From Cerioporus squamosus (taxonomy: Eukaryota; Basidiomycota; Agaricomycetes; Polyporales; Polyporaceae): 21,933 bases of DNA. Below are positions 10,886-20,883 of this stretch, in pieces. The notes beneath the pieces were generated by a model. That model had not been told where the DNA came from and did not search any database. It saw nothing but the letters and a program-made list of their open reading frames with translations. Each line of letters opens with the position of its first letter. The stretch's first letter is position 1. The position numbers and the translations under genes are program-made. The stretch covers positions 1 through 21,933 of the forward strand of contig JABYQS010000454.1 in NCBI GenBank assembly GCA_022592435.1, in the 5' to 3' direction.

Positions 10886-11740
10886 TTACAGCGGGGACTC
10901 GCTCCAGATGTACTCCAGATCCTTCGCCACCTGCTCGCTGATATCCTCCCACTTTTTACCTTCAGGCGCATCAGGCATCCGCTCCATCGTGGTGATGGCG
11001 AAATTGTGCCCAGCCCAGCTGCCGCGCGCAATGTTCCCCTTATAACGGTAGAAATCGCAACCTGCACCGAGAAAGCCGTCACTCGACCAGCAGATCCTGT
11101 ACATAATGACGTGTCCGAGGTCGGGGGAGCACCTGGGGAGGAACGGCGAGCACGCGTCCGGCTTCTTGGAGAGCTCCGCGATAGGCTTCGCCCGCACGTA
11201 CTTCCCGAGCGTCAGGTTGCATACTACCCAGTCGTCGCGGGCGGGATAGTGCAGACCGTACAGCTCGCAGAAGCGTTCGCGGTCAGGCTGCGAGAACGGC
11301 GCGAGGAAGTTCTGGAGGTTCGTGTCGCGGGAGAGGTTCAGTCGGTAGGTCCCGACAAAGAGCGGGGTATGCTTGTCTAGCAGGGAGCGCAGGCCTCCAT
11401 ACCTGCTCAACTTGCGGTCACTTTTGAGTTCACTTTTCTCTTCTTGTGTGAGAAGACTCTTCGGGAGGTCGTTGGCGTTGGTATATTCGCAGAGGCAGAT
11501 GATTCTGCCACCGGCCCATGGTGCAGCAAGCTGCTTCTTGAGTTCTTCGATTCCGTCGTGCGAGAGAGAAAGGAGTCGCCTGCAAGTGAGGGCAAGGCAG
11601 ACTTTGTCCCGCATGTCCGGAACGAGCTCTATGATGTTCATGAGCAACTCGTTTGGGAAGCGGAGGAGGCCTTGATCGTTGATTCTCGGAGCAGTGGCGG
11701 TGAAGCCTTCCAGCCACGCATCAACCTTGTCACTGTCCAT
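10886..11740 (-). CDS. F-box domain protein (second)
   Basis: Uninterrupted 284-codon frame coding an F-box protein, presumably an SCF ubiquitin-ligase adaptor. The F-box lies at about 25-59: it begins LLRFPNELLMNIIELVPDMR and continues to KVCLALTCRRLLSL. The rest contains many aromatic residues and includes GLHYPARDDWVVCNL and a closing EDISEQVAKDLEYIWSESPL. I recognise no repeat domain in it. The start at 11740 is the first ATG in this frame, with an F-box at the usual distance. However, a well-formed 55-nt intron (11733-11787, GTACGT donor, CTGAG, CAG acceptor) would join codon 3 of this frame in phase to the reading frame upstream (see 11730-12420), giving a 446-aa protein. The F-box identity does not depend on which start is right. 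Confidence 0.8.
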   Translation of the reverse strand: MDSDKVDAWLEGFTATAPRINDQGLLRFPNELLMNIIELVPDMRDKVCLALTCRRLLSLSHDGIEELKKQLAAPWAGGRIICLCEYTNANDLPKSLLTQEEKSELKSDRKLSRYGGLRSLLDKHTPLFVGTYRLNLSRDTNLQNFLAPFSQPDRERFCELYGLHYPARDDWVVCNLTLGKYVRAKPIAELSKKPDACSPFLPRCSPDLGHVIMYRICWSSDGFLGAGCDFYRYKGNIARGSWAGHNFAITTMERMPDAPEGKKWEDISEQVAKDLEYIWSESPL

Positions 11741-12420
11741 ACTCGAAGCTCAGTATATTGCTGCACTGTAGTGCGACATTGACGTACCTGGGGTAGGGGA
11801 GAGTCAAACTCCGCACAAGGAAGTATTGCGGGTTATAGAAGAATTCAAGCCATTTTTCACCACCAGTCGTGCGTCCCACCTCGCGCAGGGTGATGTTGAG
11901 GCTGCAAAGGATAATCGAGCTCAACCACCACGTCAAGCATATGCCTCCGAAAGACCTCACAAGTTCCACGACCCCATGTGCGTTCTGCGTTCCCACAGTT
12001 GCTTGCACCACTGCTGCGGTGTATGAAGGGAGGATGGTGCTTATTCTCGATACCGGGGGTTTTGCGGTCAGCTTCAGGTTAGGACGTGGCGCGTCGTGCA
12101 AGTGCCCACCCCAACTAGTGTCAGCTATATATTAGTTCACAGGTCCTTGACGTAACCGGACGTGCGACTAATTGTCGACTCACCTCGAGTCACCGTCTCC
12201 ATTTCCGGGCGCATGAGAAGGGGATGACACGCGCGAGCCAGGCGACTCGTCGGCGCCGTGATGGTGGTCTCGCAAATCACTAGTACGGTGAGCGAAGTGG
12301 AACGCCGTGTCAGTCACGTAGGTCATGTCAGAAACCTTCAAATACATACCAGCAAGTAATGAGCAGCATGCGGCCGCATTGTGACGGTGAGCACAAAGCA
12401 GAGGAGGCTAGGTGGCACAT
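11730..12420 (-). CDS. unrecognised spliced reading frame, separate gene or 5' part of the F-box gene
   Basis: Tentative model of 183 aa: exons 12420-12350, 12279-12184, 12114-11730, with introns of 70 nt (GTATGT..TAG) and 69 nt (GTGAGT..TAG, with ACTAAT upstream of the acceptor). The frame holds across both. The middle is hydrophilic (DHHHGADESPGSRV), and the last exon has one likely membrane helix (SFGGICLTWWLSSIILC) followed by LNITLREVGRTTGGEKW. I do not recognise it. It ends at a TGA that lies 9-11 nt inside the following F-box frame. If the donor at 11787 is used instead, this frame continues into the F-box protein. The first exon and its ATG are weakly supported. It could also be the remnant of a larger membrane-protein gene. 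Confidence 0.35.
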
Positions 12421-12629
12421 CCGATATGTTGGTGGCTGTACTCGAACATACTCGTTTTGGCTAATCTCCGAGAACTACATCGACAACATGGATCATCCGC
12501 CCAATCCATAGCAGTGCATTATGCAGAGACTATAAGTAGTAGTACAGACCATGAGACGTATATCGATACTCGAAAACGAACGAATCGACAGCAACAACGA
12601 CAACGGATAGTAGCAACAGCGTACGACCC

Positions 12630-15511
12630 TCAGCCTGAGCCTGAACCTGAGGCGGTTCCCTCTCGCCCACTGTGGAAGAAGCCCAGCAAGTGCGCAAACT
12701 CGAACCCAGACTCCTGCTGCCACGAGTCCGTGCGATTCTTCATCGCCTCGTCCCAGAACATCGTCGGCGCCTCCTCCCCGCGCTCCAAGAACTTGCGGAT
12801 GTGCTTCTCCCACTTCTTCATGAGATGGAACTTTGCCTCGTGCGACGTGATGTACACGCCCTCAGAGTCGAAAGGCGGCAAGCCCTCCTGGTACGCAACC
12901 AGACCGACCTGCGTCAACCAGTAGAACGGCAGCGCGTTGAAGAGGAAGCGCTGTTGTGACTCGGGCACGTCGCGCGGGGTTTCGGGGGACTGTTGCCAGC
13001 TCTCGAGCCAGCAGTGCAGCAGGATCTGAAGGTGATAGACGCGGTCCTTGTCGACAAAATGTGGCTTGAGCTGCTGGCGCGCGCCGCCCTCAGTCTGCTG
13101 ATGGAAAGGAAGGCGGTCGCGCAGGTACATCTCGAACAACTTGCGCATCATCGCGTGGATCATGATGAAATGGCCGAAGGGACTGCAGAGGTATTGGCGG
13201 GGCTCGTTGAGCGGGTTGTCGCGCACAAGGTAGAAGTAAAGCGATTTGAGGTAGTGGCCGCAGAGCCGTATCTCGATGTCACCGTAAGGAGATGGCGTTT
13301 GGAGAATCTGGGCCCACTCCGTTGCGTCTTTGGCGGCCCACAGCGCATCCTCAGCAGGAAGCCCGAGTGTGAATTGCTCCGTGTGTAGGGTGGGGGAGAG
13401 ATTGAAGAAAATCGCATGGCAGCAATCATGCAGGTAACACAGCCAGAGCGCCCTAGACCCAGTTCGCTCAGCGACCTATCCCTATGATGGATGATAATGG
13501 CTACCGGACATACCTCTTGGCAGACTCATGCCTCACCCAGTCCCTCCATGACTTCTGCACATTTTCGGGGTCGGAGAAGTCGATCGGCTGGAGCTTCCAT
13601 TCCCGGGTTTTGTCAACGAAGCCATTCAAACGGAGCATCTACGCACGCATTAGCTACATCTGATTCGGATGGGGACGTCTGGGGGACACATACCATGACA
13701 ATCATGCCATGATAGACATTCGACTTTGCGCGTTGCTCCGGGTTCCTGTGGAACATGCCGATTGTCTGGATCATGCCTGAAGCCAACGCAAGTTGGATGA
13801 TCGTGTCATAGTCCGTCGCGTGTGACTTTGCAAGTAATAAGCACCAGGGTCAAAGAATAGGAGGGAAGGCCAGCAAGACTCACCAAGTCAGCGATAATCT
13901 CATCTCGTACGGTCGAGAGTACCCGATCAATGAAGTTCGTCGCCGCGGGGGACTCAAAGTACATCGCGCCACTAGCTTTCGATGCCTTGACAAGCAACGG
14001 GTGGCGGGGCTCCGACAGGAACGTCGGTAAGTGAACGACGGGCATGTGATACGTAAACGTGTTGAAGAACGTTTCGACTAGACCACCCATCAGCCACAAT
14101 CCGAGAGGGGTGGACGAAGGATACACGCACTGAATTCGTACATCTCCGGGAGCGTAGGCCAATCCTGGGTAGCGGTCATTGCCTGCGTCTGGGACAGCAC
14201 CTCATTCACCTCGCTTTCAGGTATCGTCGTCGGATCCGCATACATAGGCACGGAGGGCGAGGGTGTGGCGTAGATGGCAAGCTGAGCGGGGTTGTTGAAG
14301 AAGGCTTCCATCATCGCGGGGTCGACAACGATCGACTCGAGCCTGTCGGTGAGCATCGCCGTCGGATCCTGCAGGAAGTGCTGTCCTGGTACAGAGGGGT
14401 TCTTCTGGAAACTGGTCGTGAACACGTCCGAGAAGAGGCTGTCGTACATCTCGTTGGAGAACAGGTCGCCGTACATCCTCCCATCAGCGCCTTGCTCGTT
14501 CCCGTTCCCGTCGTTCCCGTTTCCGTTGATGGTCGATAACGCCAATGTCGACTTCACTAAGGTACTCGTAGAGGGCCCAGCAGGCGTGCTGAGTACAGCA
14601 GCTGCAAGCGGGTCGAAGTTCACCGTCGAAGTCGGCATGGGAGTAGTAGAAGCGGCGACCGTCGACGGGGGAGAGAACGCCGACAACGAACTCATGTTGC
14701 TGAACAGATCGGACGGCGAGGAGAGGCCGGGGATGGTTGAAGATGTGGACCCAACGATGCTCGTGGGCGACTGCGACGACTGATCGGCCTCAGGTGGAGA
14801 GCCTTGATTCTGTGATGATCCTGAAGGAGAAGTTGTCGCCTCCGGGGACGAACCCTCCTTCTGCGAGCTGCTTCCGGCCTCCGGACTGTCGGCGGCAGAA
14901 CCGTTGGCATACACGCAGTCGCGGCCTCGCGTCTTGCATTTCGAACAGGGCCGTTGCAGGTCGCACTTGACCTTAGACTCGGCGCAGCTCTGGCACGACT
15001 TGCGACGCGATCGATTAGCAGACCTAGACGGGTCGTTAGCCTGATCCACGCATTCTTCAGACAGCGTATGGACTGACGAATCGCAGCAAGTACGTCTATG
15101 TCGGGTGAGCAAGTCGCTCCGAGTGAACTGAGCACGGCAGCGCTGTTGGTGATGTGAGCACACAATGACAATATTCAGGTAGGATGAGCACGTACATCGC
15201 ACTCGTGCCCGCGTTCGTTGGAGTCTGTTCCGAACGGGCGTTAGTTTGAATGACTCCGAGTGGCGGTACCGAAAGTACTTACGCGTCTTGAGGTGGCGAT
15301 TCAAGTGAGTCGTCCGGGTGAACTTGGCACTGCACAGATGGCAGAACTTCGTCTGAGGCAAGGTCGGTATGTTGCCCCTATGGGACCGCATCTTGCTTAC
15401 GGCCCCATTCTTCCTGCGAGGCAAGCCCGAGTCGGCCGCCGTGGAGGTGGATGCCAAGGGCAGAGAGGTCGTCGGGATGTCCGGAGGTGGCTGGAGAGCA
15501 TCAGCGGACAT
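12630..15511 (-). CDS. transcription factor with C2H2 fingers, Zn2Cys6 cluster and fungal_trans domain
   Basis: Predicted 829-aa nuclear regulator. Exons: 15511-15283, 15224-15196, 15142-15078, 15023-14131, 14077-13884, 13825-13694, 13638-13514, 13452-12630; introns 53-61 nt. DNA-binding parts in order: C2H2 finger 1 with C57, C60, H73, H77; finger 2 with C85, C88, H101 and C105 as fourth ligand (C2HC form); then a Zn2Cys6 cluster C118-x2-C121-x6-C128-x5-C134-x2-C137-x6-C144. A long Ser/Pro/Gly-rich linker with an Asn-Gly repeat (NGNGNDGNGNEQG) follows. The C-terminal half matches the fungal-specific transcription factor domain, for example FFNTFTYHMPVVHLPTF and RALWLCYLHDCCHAIFFN. Finger 2 is split by the intron at 15143-15195. 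The intron at 15024-15077 is 54 nt with no stop and would add 18 residues if retained. Targets are unknown. Confidence 0.88.
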
Positions 15512-16165
15512 CGTGGTGGGTTACAAGATGGCGGATAAAGACAGAGTGATTATATGGCGTCTTGCAGCTCTATCACTTACGGCAAACGCACATCGTTTGT
15601 TGCGCGGCCTTCGGCGGGTCGTTAGGAGCTCGCAAGCCACGTGGAGTTACTGAGTAAGAAGTTTTACGAGGACTCGCCTGGGAGGGCCTGGAGCGCTGAA
15701 ACCAACCTCCTAAGTACAAAAGTAACTAGTCTGGATCCTGATGGCGAGTCGTATCTATGAGTGCGAAACCTCTTACTCCGAGAACAACGCGTGGTGGCGA
15801 GAACTCGGGAGAGGAAGACGGAGCGGGGAACGCAGGCGGACGACGCGGCCTTTACTCACAAGTCATTCGAGCACTCCACCTCTCAGTCGGTCACCACTCG
15901 CTCAATATTGTCAAACAACGCTGACATCTTGGAAGCGCGATCGGCAAGACATTTCAATTCGGGACGAGCATGGGCGTTGCAACATTGACATGCAGAAAGG
16001 GGCGTGAACCTGCATATCATTATGTATATGTCGCGTACGCCGCCCAAAGACCTCCCGAGGACCAGTGTCCGGTTCGTGGTGACCCGACGTATGATAGAGA
16101 AGACGATCTGATCATATATATATACTTGGTGTTGATGAGCTTTCGAGACCCGCTCTGAATGGCGA
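15512..16165. other. intergenic: promoter of the zinc-finger factor and 3' end of GH79
   Basis: Tandem minus-strand genes flank these 654 nt. Near the factor there is a minus-strand TATAAT at 15549-15554, about 40 nt before its ATG, and a perfect CCACGTGG palindrome at 15637-15644 (E-box type, bHLH or bZIP sites). Near GH79 an AT alternation at 16114-16124 lies about 40 nt past the GH79 stop and resembles the TATATA efficiency element of yeast 3'-end formation. No gene is visible. The open frames here are short and unlike any protein I know. Confidence 0.4.
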
Positions 16166-17963
16166 TCACAGATACACGATCAACGCCTCGGAGGCAAGCA
16201 CCGACACCGTCAGCGCACTCCCACTGACCGCAACAGACTCGAAGTTCTGCGTGCCCTGCTGCACACACGTCGACGAGAACGTGCCGCCCCCGCCGATCGT
16301 CACAGCCGCGCCCTGGTCCGTGCGCGCCGTCGCGCTCGAGGCGGTCAGCCGTTTCGCCCGCTTGGTCCCGCTCGCCGTCGTCAGCCCGGTGAACTGCACG
16401 GACGCACTCGCGCGCGTCCCCGAGCCGCTGAAGTTGTCGGAGTTCACGACGAGGAGGCGGAGGGGGGCGTTCGAGGACGAGTAGACGGCGTACGTCGCGA
16501 TGGCGCTGGAGCCGTTGTCGAGCGCCGCGACCTTCGCGCCGTCCGTGCCCAGGAACTCGGAGACGAAGACGGCCCCGTAGTACGGCGAGTAGACGTTGTT
16601 CTGGCCCCACCAGCAGTATGCCTGTTGGGAAGAAAGCGCGCATTGAGCGGATGTTGGGCTTACTTATCAGCACACTAGCGCATCCGGGACTCACGCAGTT
16701 GCCGATGGTTCCGTGATGGAAGTAGAGGCGATCGGCTCCAATCAATGCGCTTTGGAGGACGTAGTCGACGATCCACAGCGCAGCACCGAAGGTGGGACTG
16801 ATTCCTCCACCACCGCATGTCGCTGTGATTGTCATGATCATAGTCACTGATCGCACCATCCTTCAAGGCCCAGACGCACTCACCGGAGTTGGTCTCGCCG
16901 AGGAAGAACTTCTTCCCAGCGTTATGTGCGGCCGTTGCCTCTGCCTTGAACTGGCTGACGTACTTCACGATGCCCCTGTGCCCGAGGTCAGGCAGTATGC
17001 AGTGAGTCCGGATTTTATGCTCACGAGTGGCTCATCAGGCTGGTCAAGTTGGTGCTCGCACCATTGCAAGCAGACTGAGGGTAGGAATGCCGCGAGATCG
17101 TCTTGATGGTGTTCAACGCAGCACTTCCGATGCTGGAGATGAGCGTCTGGGTATTCCAAGACAGGTAGACAGCTCCTTGGAAGATGTTTCCCAACTATAG
17201 CACGACAGCAAGTCAGCTCTTCTCGCGCAGATGGACTCGCCCAAAACGCCATCTACTCACGCTGGGTGCTAAGGCAGTGAACCATTTCGCCTCATTTTGT
17301 ATGTCAATAGAGTTGCTCCACCCGGTGCCCGAGGCAATCGGAGAGCTGCTCGCATACACTGAAGTTCTCGTGTCAGCATGTTGCAAAACAAGCGCGTTCA
17401 GATAGAGACTCACAGTCGGGCTCGTTCCCGAGTTCTATAGCGTAGAGGTTGCTCATGGAGGACTTGGCCCTCTGGGCAGCCGACAGCGAGTTCGCCTGGT
17501 TGTTGAGCTGGCGATTCAGCCCGACAGTGACCTGACCCTTCAATTGGGACGCGAGCGAGAAGAACGAAGGCCCGTAGGTAAGACTCGACGGTGCATCCTG
17601 AGGGGACGAGACGCTATAGTTGACTGCAGATGCGAGGTTCGCGTCGTAAGTGGCACGATCTCTGAAGAGCAAACGCACGCGTCTGTCAGTTGAGCTGCAG
17701 AGATATACACCAGATGGTACTCACTGGGTCGTGCCGCCGATACGTATGGCCGGCTGGGCGTTCCGGAGAGTCGCGATGTTGGCGAGACAGTTGTTCGTCC
17801 CCGCCATCTGCGTGTATCCTGGTAGAGTGAAGAACTCGATCGACACGCTTACGAGGGACGGATCTACAGAAGCAGCTCCAGAAGGAGGGGTTGACGGAAC
17901 TGCAACGGCGCGCACATGGCAAAGCCACACCAGCGCTGCAAGGAGGGCGGAGAACCGAGCCAT
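16166..17963 (-). CDS. secreted glycoside hydrolase family 79 (beta-glucuronidase-like)
   Basis: Predicted 476-aa extracellular enzyme of GH79, a family of beta-glucuronidases acting on (4-O-methyl-)glucuronic acid in plant arabinogalactan and related glycans, and including heparanases. Exons: 17963-17725, 17661-17414, 17358-17261, 17194-17025, 16975-16884, 16822-16695, 16621-16166; introns 49-73 nt. A signal peptide covers about residues 1-20 (MARFSALLAALVWLCHVRA). The TIM-barrel motifs are present: IRIGGTTQDRATYD, then the acid/base motif GNEP with E160, and the nucleophile motif GETNS with E279. A beta-sandwich C-terminal region from about 330 ends ..SEALIVYL. Both catalytic glutamates are intact, so it should be active. 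An in-frame ATG at 18032 would add 23 residues, but it lies only about 18 nt from a TATA box, so the ATG at 17963 is preferred. Exact substrate is inference. Confidence 0.9.
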
Positions 17964-18049
17964 ACGCGCGAGTACAGCGGCGAGGACGCACAAGGACTGG
18001 TCGACGATAAAAGGAGGCGTTCTGGAGGCCATAGCGAGGAAACTGCGGC

Positions 18050-18055
18050 TTTATA
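18050..18055 (-). promoter_or_regulatory. TATA box of the GH79 gene
   Basis: The minus strand reads CGCTATAAAGCC here. It lies 87 nt upstream of the chosen GH79 ATG at 17963 and only about 18 nt upstream of the alternative ATG at 18032. With the usual 30 nt or more from TATA to transcription start, the mRNA would begin past the alternative ATG. Confidence 0.6.
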
Positions 18056-18914
18056 GCGCCGCTCGGTGCATTGCCGGATGTCGGCGGCGGGAAGGGCAGG
18101 TGCCACGAAGGTAGGCCATGTCAGGTCCGAATTTCTTTACGCGGTTGAAAGGAAGGTCACAGTGTGCACCCGCGGACCGACTGCGAGGCACCAAACTGGA
18201 GAAGTACGACAAAGAGGCCTCCCATGTGATCCTCCCAAATCGCGGGAAGGCGAACAAGGGATGATACACGGATATAGCGGTATATTGACTCGCGTTGGGT
18301 CTCGAGGATGCGGGGAATATAAGCTTTGCTGATCCGGCGGTCCAGTGCGTCCCGGACGGTCATCTGAGTACCGAGTGGTCAACGACCAGTCGCAGGCTCC
18401 GGCTACATGCCTCCCTCAGAGAGACGCATGCAAAACCAATGAAGAAGAAGGGGCAGCGTGCACCTGAATATACAGTGATGCTCAACAACGGTCTGGTGCT
18501 CTAGGACAGTCGCGACTCACCGGGTACTTGACATCGTCCGGGTAACCCTCTTTGTTGAGTTCTGACCACCACCGTCAGACACTGGGATCCCCGTATGCTA
18601 CGGTGAGAGTTGATCGATCTCAACGCGCGTAAGCCAGTACTGCCTGTGCCGAAAGTACGTTTAGGCTGTCGATCGTTCGAAGACTGGCCTGACAATCACT
18701 ACTTACTGTGTGTGGGTATCGGAGTATGTGCGCAACGAACTGAACTAGTGTCCTCCGAGCAAAGAACGAGTTTGTAGGTGAATTTAAGTGGGATGACGAG
18801 GTATGTGGCTGGATGGTGGTGGGTGAGCTGGGTGAGGGAAGCGCCTTGCTCGCTCCTTCCCGCCATCAGGCCGCCGATTTCCATATCCGCTCATGCGGTC
18901 GGTCTGGGCGCCTA

Positions 18915-18928
18915 CACGTGACGTCACG
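18915..18928. promoter_or_regulatory. E-box overlapping a CRE (bZIP/ATF-type) site
   Basis: The sequence CACGTGACGTCACG holds CACGTG (18915-18920) overlapping a perfect TGACGTCA (18919-18926), inside a 12-bp perfect palindrome (18917-18928). TGACGTCA is the classic ATF/CREB site, used in fission yeast by the stress regulator Atf1. It lies about 320 nt before the ComA-like start and about 950 nt from GH79, so it most likely serves the former. Confidence 0.5.
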
Positions 18929-19001
18929 CGTCGCGTCGCGTTGTGTCCGCTTCCTGCTCTCGTCGCGACTGGCTCCGTCGTGCACTTGAGTAGGCAGCTG
19001 G

Positions 19002-19019
19002 CCTGAGAACGTTCTCAGG
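19002..19019. promoter_or_regulatory. 18-bp perfect palindrome with heat-shock-element core
   Basis: CCTGAGAACGTTCTCAGG is identical to its reverse complement. Its centre, AGAACGTTCT, is an inverted pair of nGAAn units as bound by heat-shock factor. A third GAA follows at 19023 but is one base out of register. It lies about 225 nt upstream of the ComA-like start. A dimeric factor other than HSF could equally bind it. Confidence 0.4.
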
Positions 19020-19114
19020 AGTGAATTCTACTTTGACAATACTCACCTACGGTAGACAGGTTGTTACGTGTAGACCTGGATAGACTTCAGGGCAGTGGAG
19101 GATGCCGGAATTCA

Positions 19115-19122
19115 TGACGTCA
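19115..19122. promoter_or_regulatory. second perfect CRE (TGACGTCA)
   Basis: A second exact TGACGTCA lies about 122 nt before the ComA-like ATG and about 195 nt from the first copy. Two exact copies of one 8-mer in a 1.3-kb region are unlikely by chance (about 0.02 expected per strand for random sequence). Confidence 0.5.
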
Positions 19123-19244
19123 GTTCTCCTTCGCCTATGAACCCATCCCTATATCCATCCCCCCGCGCTACCTCAGCTTGCTGCTAGTACTTACTACTTA
19201 CCACGACCACCTCAGCCTAACAATCCGAGCTCATACAGACCGCC

Positions 19245-20561
19245 ATGCTCGCGCGCACCGTCTTCGCCCAGGCTCTCCGCCAACACATCTGCATCGGTCC
19301 TCGTCCCATCTTCGCCGCGCGGGCCCTCCACAGCACCGCCAGCCTTTCCAACAGTTCCAACACTCACCCCTTCTCCTTCCTTCCAGCCAACTCCCTCGAG
19401 CCCAAAGCGAAGCGCACGAAGGGACTCACGGAGATCCGAGGTCCCTACTATGCCCCAGTCACGCAGACGTATCTCGACGAGCTGCTCAGTGATTGGGGCG
19501 AATACGTCGATGGCGTCAAGTTTGCTGGAGGAGCATTCTCGCTCATGCCCGAGGATAGGCTGCGTGCTCTCATCGATACTGCACACAAGCATGGTAAGCT
19601 GCAGTTCGTCCTATCTATTCCGGGCGCATGCTGACATTGCCACAGGCTGCTACGTGAGCACCGGAGGATTCATCGAGCGAGTCCTCTCCACGTCTGGTGG
19701 GGATAAGTCCGTAGTCTCCAAGTACCTCTCAACCTGCAAGAACCTCGGGTATGCTGTCAGCTGCCTATATTTCCGAACAACGTCTGAGTGAATCCCTAGC
19801 TTCGACGTGCTCGAGATCTCTTCGGGCTTCCTGTCCATCCCTACTGACGACTGGGCCTCGCTGATCGAGTTCACCGCCGCACACGGCCTCAAGCCCAAGC
19901 CGGAGGTCGGCATCCAGTGAGCATCTGCCTCATTACATCCACCCTGTCATCACGGCGCTGACCACTTCCTCTAGATGGGGTGCAGGCGGCGACGCGTCCG
20001 TCGAAGAGCTCGAATCAGCCGGAACTCGCGACCCGAAGTGGCTCATCGACCGCGCGAAGACCTTCCTCGATGCCGGCGCATACGTGCGTTCGCTCGTCCA
20101 CTGTTTCATCTAACACTAAGGCTGAGCTGTTGCTACCTATGTAGATGATTATGATTGAGAGCGAGGGCATAACCGAGAACGTCAAGAACTGGCGCACGGA
20201 CGTCATCTCCGCCGTCACCTCCGCCCTCCCCGCCGAGAAGATCATGTACGTCCGCGCCCCATCTCCGTTCTGATTCTGCTTCTCCTCCTCCTCTCCTCCG
20301 TCATCGTCACACGGAGTCTGACCACATGCTTACAGGTTCGAAGCGGCGGACCCCGAGGTCTTCGCGTACCACATCCAGAACCAGGGCGCTCGCGCGAACC
20401 TGTTCATCGACCACTCGCAGGTCGTGCAGCTCGCGTGCCTCCGCCGCGGCATCTGGGGCACGGGCAGCACCTTCGCGCGCGTCGTCACCTTCGAGGGCAC
20501 CGGCGAGCACTTCCGCAAGGGCGGCCGGGCGGTGCATAACGAGCCGTCGGAGAAGTACTGA
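19245..20561 (+). CDS. ComA/HSA32-family phosphosulfolactate synthase-like protein
   Basis: Predicted 334-aa member of the ComA family (phosphosulfolactate synthase; plant heat-stress protein HSA32). In archaea ComA adds sulfite to phosphoenolpyruvate in coenzyme M synthesis. The reaction in fungi and plants is not established to my knowledge. Exons: 19245-19593, 19646-19748, 19800-19916, 19975-20083, 20145-20245, 20336-20561; introns 51-90 nt. Motifs in order: GLTEIRGPYYAP, VDGVKFAGGAFSLMP, CYVSTGGFIERVL, GFDVLEISSGFLSIP, MIMIESEGI, FEAADPEVFAYHI and NLFIDHSQVVQLACLRRGIW, matching the family's barrel strands. The first ~38 residues are Arg/Ala/Ser-rich with no acidic residue (MLARTVFAQALRQHI, AARALHSTASLS), as in a mitochondrial presequence. 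The upstream region carries stress-type sites. The gene is convergent with the OPT transporter. Confidence 0.87.
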
Positions 20562-20883
20562 ACGGTTGTGCTCTGAAGGCTACCGTGATGCGTGCAGGAT
20601 GGAGGATGGAGGATATCTAGGGAGAAGTATAACACCTACTAGCAACAGTGCGGAAGGACTTCTTTTCTTGTATATTAGGTTGTAATATGTATCGATACTA
20701 CTTTGTGACCCCACGCCTATCTCAGGCGACAGCTCCGTCTTCCCGCGGGCCGATGAGATTGCGAGAGCGAGGCAAGAAGACTCTACATTATTATACATCG
20801 TACATACACCCACCGTAGAGTACAACCAGCAAGAGTATGAAGGGAGATCGTACAGTCCGTGGCCGCCATGCGACGTTTGCGCT
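20562..20883. other. convergent 3' region between ComA-like gene and OPT transporter
   Basis: These 322 nt hold the 3' ends of two facing genes. For the plus-strand gene, a T-rich stretch with TATATT and TAATATGTAT lies at 20661-20690. For the minus-strand gene, the minus strand reads TGTATGTACGATGTATAATAA around 20790-20810. Both resemble yeast-type 3'-end efficiency elements. There is no gene here. Confidence 0.4.

Larger units (their letters stand above)
17964..19244. other. divergent intergenic region between GH79 and the ComA-like gene
   Basis: This 1.28-kb region separates two genes transcribed away from each other. The GH79 side has a clear TATA box. The ComA side has two CRE sites and a palindrome, listed separately, plus a weak CTATAT at 19149-19154 about 90 nt before that start. 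Between 18100 and 18900 I see only short, unrelated open frames and no recognisable gene, RNA or repeat. Confidence 0.5.

Noticed and set aside
16166..20561. possible metabolic gene cluster around GH79, the zinc-finger factor and the ComA-like gene
   Set aside because: The genes have unrelated functions and no biosynthetic core enzyme is present. Neighbourhood alone is not evidence.
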